Below, piece by piece: positions 60,872 through 64,000 of a stretch of 64,000 nt of DNA (positions are counted from its first letter, which is position 1; each line of letters opens with the position of its first letter). The DNA comes from Haladaptatus litoreus (GTDB lineage: Archaea; Halobacteriota; Halobacteria; Halobacteriales; Haladaptataceae): positions 744,001 through 808,000 of the forward strand of contig NZ_FTNO01000001.1 in assembly GCF_900156425.1 (NCBI RefSeq), in the 5' to 3' direction. The notes beneath the pieces are model-generated. The model did not search any database. It was not told the origin of the DNA and saw nothing but the letters and a program-made list of their open reading frames with translations. The position numbers and the translations under genes were made by a program.

Positions 60872-62359
60872 ATGGTTTCGCGGCTCATGCTCGGCTGTGG
60901 TTCGGTCGGGTATGCACTCGTCGAGTCAGTGGCCGAATGGCCCGGCAGTCTCGTCGTCGTCACGGAGGACGAGAGCAGAGTCGAAACACTGCGCACGGAG
61001 GGCATCTCGGCCACTCGCGGCGACCCAACCGACCCGGGGGTCACGAAAGGGCGACCGCGGGTTGACATCGCGTTCGTCGCGGGCGACGACCCCGAAAAAA
61101 ATCTGGCGTCGGCGCGCGCAGTCCGCGAAACGCATCCGAACGCCTACGTCGTCGCCTATGCGGGAACCGAACCAGACCGGACTATTTCGGATGAGTTAGA
61201 AACCCTCGCAGACCGAGTCATCGCCCCCGGAACACTCATCACAGACCACCTGCTGTCGATGACCGACCAAGATACGGCGTTTCGGACACAGGAACTCCGG
61301 CGCACCCTCCGCGACATCGACGGCAAACTCGGGATTTTCATGCACGACAACCCCGACCCGGACGCCATCGCCAGCGCGGTTGCGCTGGAAGGGTTGGCCG
61401 AATCAGTCGGGACGGAGGCGGAGACGTGCTACTACGGCGCGATTTCCCATCAGGAAAACCGGGCGTTCGTCAACCTGCTGGAGTTGGATTTGCGCAATTT
61501 CGACCCCGGCGACGACCTTTCGGAGTTCGGGGGATTCGCGCTGGTTGACCACTCCAGTCCGGGCGTGAACGACCAACTGCCGGAGGATACGCCGGTAGAC
61601 GTGGTCATCGACCATCACCCGCCGAATCATCCGGTCGAAGCGCGATTCGTGGACCTGCGCAGCGGCGTCGGCGCGACGAGTTCGCTGCTGGCCGACCATT
61701 TAGAACATCTGGGTATCGACCCCGCAGAGCGGGTTGCAACCGGACTCCTCTACGGGATTCGCGTGGATACGAAGGATTTCACCCGCGAGGTGTCCGAATC
61801 GGATTTCGAGGCGGCGGCGTTCTTGCTCCCACACGCGGATACAGGGACGTTAGAGCGCGTCGAGAGTCCGTCCATCAGCCCCGACACCTTCGATACGATT
61901 TCCCGCGCGATTCGCAACCGCGAACTCGACGGAACCGTGCTGGCGAGTTGCGTCGGCGCGCTTTCTGACAGAGACGCATTGGCGCAGGCCGCAGACCGTC
62001 TGCTCAACATGGACGGCGTGAACGTCACACTCGTCTTCGGATTCATGCAGGGAACCGTGTACGTCTCGGCACGCGCCCGCGGGACGGACGTTGACCTCGG
62101 AGAAACTATGCGGGCCGCGTTCGGCCAAATCGGCAGTGCGGGCGGGCACGCCGACATGGCCGGGGCGCAGATTTCGCTCGGTCTGCTCGGCGAAGTCGAA
62201 GAGGAAGAAGAAGCGTCCCTCTCGACCATCGTCGGCGAGATAATCACCGACCGATTCTTCGAAACCGTTCGTTCCCGACCGGGGCCAGATGAGTTCGAAT
62301 CCGCTGAGGAACACGTCGCCGCATTCGACATTCAACTCGCGGAGAGCGACGACGAGTAA
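60872..62359 (+). CDS. RCK/TrkA-N-DHH-DHHA1 phosphoesterase
   Basis: A 495-residue protein. Residues 1-125 form an RCK/TrkA-N-like Rossmann domain (MLGCGSVGYALVESVAEWPG, then VVVTEDESRVETLRTEG and FVAGDDPEKNLASARAV). A DHH domain follows with MHDNPDPDAIAS, LVDHSSPG and VIDHHPPNH. The C-terminal DHHA1 has GSAGGHADMAG. This architecture is shared by archaeal proteins that may hydrolyse cyclic dinucleotides or nanoRNA under ligand control. A shorter relative lies at 6655. Confidence 0.85.
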   Translation: MVSRLMLGCGSVGYALVESVAEWPGSLVVVTEDESRVETLRTEGISATRGDPTDPGVTKGRPRVDIAFVAGDDPEKNLASARAVRETHPNAYVVAYAGTEPDRTISDELETLADRVIAPGTLITDHLLSMTDQDTAFRTQELRRTLRDIDGKLGIFMHDNPDPDAIASAVALEGLAESVGTEAETCYYGAISHQENRAFVNLLELDLRNFDPGDDLSEFGGFALVDHSSPGVNDQLPEDTPVDVVIDHHPPNHPVEARFVDLRSGVGATSSLLADHLEHLGIDPAERVATGLLYGIRVDTKDFTREVSESDFEAAAFLLPHADTGTLERVESPSISPDTFDTISRAIRNRELDGTVLASCVGALSDRDALAQAADRLLNMDGVNVTLVFGFMQGTVYVSARARGTDVDLGETMRAAFGQIGSAGGHADMAGAQISLGLLGEVEEEEEASLSTIVGEIITDRFFETVRSRPGPDEFESAEEHVAAFDIQLAESDDE

Positions 62360-62455
62360 GGTCGCTGAACTGCATCGCGTTCGGCGTCCGTCAGCAGTTG
62401 GCGTTAGCGGAAACGGTCGGGAAGTTTTTTGCTCGGCACAGCGTGGGTACTCTGC

Positions 62456-63310
62456 ATGGACGAGGCCGAGGAGGAAAACGGTCGCCAGTCGCCACCCACC
62501 GTTCGGTTCATTTCCGACGGCGGAACGGAGGGAATCAAAGCGAAAGTCAAAGATTACATGACGCGCGACGTAGCGACCGTTTCTCCCGATGCGACCGTCG
62601 AATCGGTCGCCCGACGAATCGCCGAAAGCGACGGTCACAACGGATTTCCAGTGTGCGACGGGCGGCGGGTCGAAGGGTTCGTCAGCGCGCGCGACCTCCT
62701 GCTCGCGGACGACCCCGAACCGATTTTTAAGGTGATGAGTCAGGAACTCATCGTCGCCCATCCCGATATGGACGTGAACGACGCCGCGCGCGTCATCCTT
62801 CGCTCCGGGATTCAGAAACTTCCAGTGGTGGACGACGCGGGCAATCTCGTCGGCATCATCAGCAACACGGACGTTATCCGGAGCCAAATCGAGCGTGTCA
62901 CGCCCGAGAAAGTCGGCAAACTGATGCGGACGCTCGAATCCATTCACGACACCGAAGTTTCCCAACGCCGTCGGAAAATCCCGCTCGCCAACCTCGTACC
63001 GACTCAAGGGAAAGTCTACGCCGACGAACTGGAGGGGAGAGTGTACGAGATGGAGCGCGGACTGGCCGAACCACTCGTCGTCATCGAAAACGGTCACACC
63101 CTTCTGCTGGCAGACGGCCACCATCGCGCGAAGGCCGCAGACCGCCTCGACATCGAGGAGATGGACGCCTACATTATCGTCACCGACCACCACCTCGAAC
63201 TCGGTATGGAGAAGACGGCGAAAAAAGAAGGCCTCGAAACCATCAACGACATTCAGGTCGTCGATTACGCCCGCCATCCACTTATCGAGACGACGAAGCG
63301 ATTGCAGTAG
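62456..63310 (+). CDS. CBS-pair protein fused to ParB/SerK-like domain
   Basis: A 284-residue protein. Two CBS motifs span residues about 30-150 (MTRDVATVSPDATVESVARR and VMSQELIVAHPDMDVNDAAR, then GIISNTDVIRSQI). They are linked to a ParB/Srx-like domain (170-284) with LVPTQGKVYADELEGRVYEM and the strand LLLADGHHRAKAA (DGHHR at 220-224). CBS pairs bind adenine nucleotides. The DGHHR motif is shared with archaeal ADP-dependent serine kinase and ParB-type nucleotidases. A regulatory kinase is therefore possible; chromosome partition is less likely with no ParA nearby. A T-rich tract (62425-62430) precedes ATG 62456. Confidence 0.75.
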   Translation: MDEAEEENGRQSPPTVRFISDGGTEGIKAKVKDYMTRDVATVSPDATVESVARRIAESDGHNGFPVCDGRRVEGFVSARDLLLADDPEPIFKVMSQELIVAHPDMDVNDAARVILRSGIQKLPVVDDAGNLVGIISNTDVIRSQIERVTPEKVGKLMRTLESIHDTEVSQRRRKIPLANLVPTQGKVYADELEGRVYEMERGLAEPLVVIENGHTLLLADGHHRAKAADRLDIEEMDAYIIVTDHHLELGMEKTAKKEGLETINDIQVVDYARHPLIETTKRLQ

Positions 63311-63431
63311 GCTTCTCTCGTCGTTCTACACTGTCTCCGTTTATTGCGAACCGTGTCACTCGCGCCGAACTCGCTAATTCCCGCTATTCCCTACCGACAC
63401 CTACAATTCGCTCGGCCACCCACCGAAACCC

Positions 63432-63872
63432 ATGCCCGGCGAGAGCGACGACCCGACGGTCATCCGCGTCGTCGTGGTTCACGCGGACGACGTGGTGTCC
63501 GCGCTCGAAGCCACGGAACGCGGGCGGGAGACGGTACTTCGAATCACGGCCCCGTTCGCCGGACGGGTGCGCGCCCGACTCCACGTGGTGCAGACAACGG
63601 AACCGGCCGACGATGGCCGTGGTGGCTCCGGCCCGATTCGAATCCCGCCGCGGAAGTTCGTTACAGCCGAAGTGCCGCCATATCCGCTGGTCGATGACAC
63701 CGACCCGAGTGTGACCGATTCCACAGACGAGTACGACGTGGAAGCCCACCACGAGCGCCACACCGCGGCGGTGTCGGCGTGGCGCGAGGGAGTTCGGGAG
63801 CATATCGTGGAGACTACTGAAATTGAGACGGTGGATGGGGCACATCGCGTTTCCGTGTCGGTTCTCGGATGA
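63432..63872 (+). CDS. Conserved-looking haloarchaeal hypothetical protein
   Basis: A 146-residue soluble protein. VIRVVVVHADDVVSALEATE opens a strand-helix pattern. ITAPFAGRVRARLHVVQTTE follows, then RIPPRKFVTAEVPPYPL and a helical EYDVEAHHERHTAAVSAWRE. No motif identifies a function. The coding frame shows normal halophilic composition, so the gene is real. Confidence 0.6.
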   Translation: MPGESDDPTVIRVVVVHADDVVSALEATERGRETVLRITAPFAGRVRARLHVVQTTEPADDGRGGSGPIRIPPRKFVTAEVPPYPLVDDTDPSVTDSTDEYDVEAHHERHTAAVSAWREGVREHIVETTEIETVDGAHRVSVSVLG

Positions 63873-63930
63873 GAAGTTCACGTCATTGGTCCACTGCATC
63901 TCACAGTCCCCTCCCCAACCCGTCACCGAA

Positions 63931-63940
63931 TCCTTAATGG
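63931..63940 (+). promoter_or_regulatory. TATA-like box for the final partial gene
   Basis: tccttaatgg lies about 28 nt before ATG 63964. Confidence 0.45.
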
Positions 63941-63963
63941 ATTGCCCGGAAGAAAATACGGAC

Positions 63964-64000
63964 ATGTACGACGAGGACGACCTGCAAAAGATTCAGCAGG
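63964..64000 (+). CDS. Start of a gene running off the window; possibly mutase large subunit
   Basis: Only twelve codons are visible (MYDEDDLQKIQQ). The TATA-like box 28 nt upstream supports a real start. This acidic opening resembles the N-termini of haloarchaeal acyl-CoA (methylmalonyl-CoA) mutase large subunits. That would fit the separate B12-binding subunit and MeaB at 25897-27308, but twelve residues cannot prove it. Confidence 0.4.
   Translation, partial: MYDEDDLQKIQQ

Noticed and set aside
1..64000. CRISPR arrays, insertion sequences, integrases, toxin-antitoxin pairs or defence islands
   Set aside because: No regularly spaced repeats, transposase or nuclease signatures, or small toxin-antitoxin pairs were seen; the gene content is core metabolism.

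Overview
The window is a chromosomal segment of a haloarchaeon (class Halobacteria). The evidence is high G+C DNA with a strong third-position bias, very acidic proteins (D/E-rich, K-poor), archaeal-only genes (RpoL, aIF2-alpha, Nop10, L44e, S27e, archaeosortase A, Agl23, PAC2), Tat signals on exported proteins, and many TATA-like boxes 25-30 nt ahead of start codons, which points to leaderless mRNAs. The genus cannot be fixed from sequence alone. There is no CRISPR array, insertion sequence, integrase, rRNA or convincing tRNA, so most of the window is core genome.

Layout. 0-5.6 kb: end of a type IV pilus/Tad-like secretion operon (C-terminus of the platform protein plus four coupled haloarchaeal proteins of unknown function, one carrying an in-frame amber codon). 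5.7-14.9 kb: housekeeping and regulatory genes (NAD-dependent epimerase-like protein, DHH phosphoesterase, DUF373, diphthine-ammonia ligase, hydrolase, sugar nucleotidyltransferase, a BAT-type regulator with a degenerate receiver, an HTH/Zn-ribbon regulator). 15-18 kb: a palindrome-dense intergenic tract, a frameshifted membrane gene, a DUF420 protein and small membrane proteins. 18-23.8 kb: a divergent respiratory-oxidase region. Leftward runs a half-heme-A-synthase/heme-O-synthase fusion, a membrane protein with a CxxC motif and an ABC exporter; rightward run coxB and coxC, without coxA.

24-31.6 kb: rpoL, hisF, a second palindrome tract, a B12-binding mutase subunit with its MeaB GTPase, a thiolase/DUF35 pair, and further hydrolase and methyltransferase genes. 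31.7-34.6 kb: a small conserved protein, a frameshifted secreted gene and a tandem pair of Tat-exported alpha/beta hydrolases. 34.7-36.9 kb: the translation/RNA operon rpl44e-rps27e-aIF2alpha-nop10-PAC2. 37-50 kb: regulators, a membrane-anchored J-domain protein, a Tat-exported orphan, artA, a phosphoesterase, a carotenoid-type oxidoreductase, threonine synthase, an aminotransferase, ribH, Agl23 and purKE. 50.1-60.5 kb: a complete haloarchaeal complex I operon (nuoA, B, CD, H, I, J1, J2, K, L, M, N) lacking the NADH module. 60.9-64 kb: an RCK-DHH protein, a CBS/ParB-like protein, a hypothetical, and the first codons of what may be a mutase large subunit.

The most interesting observations are: (i) a candidate oxidase-maturation locus (CtaA-CtaB fusion, CxxC membrane protein, ABC exporter, nearby DUF420) beside coxBC; (ii) two intergenic tracts packed with short perfect hairpins; (iii) a 32-codon ORF coupled by ATGA to an unknown membrane protein; (iv) three genes interrupted by a stop or frameshift; (v) a tandem pair of Tat-secreted hydrolases; (vi) a CBS-ParB fusion that may be a metabolic kinase.
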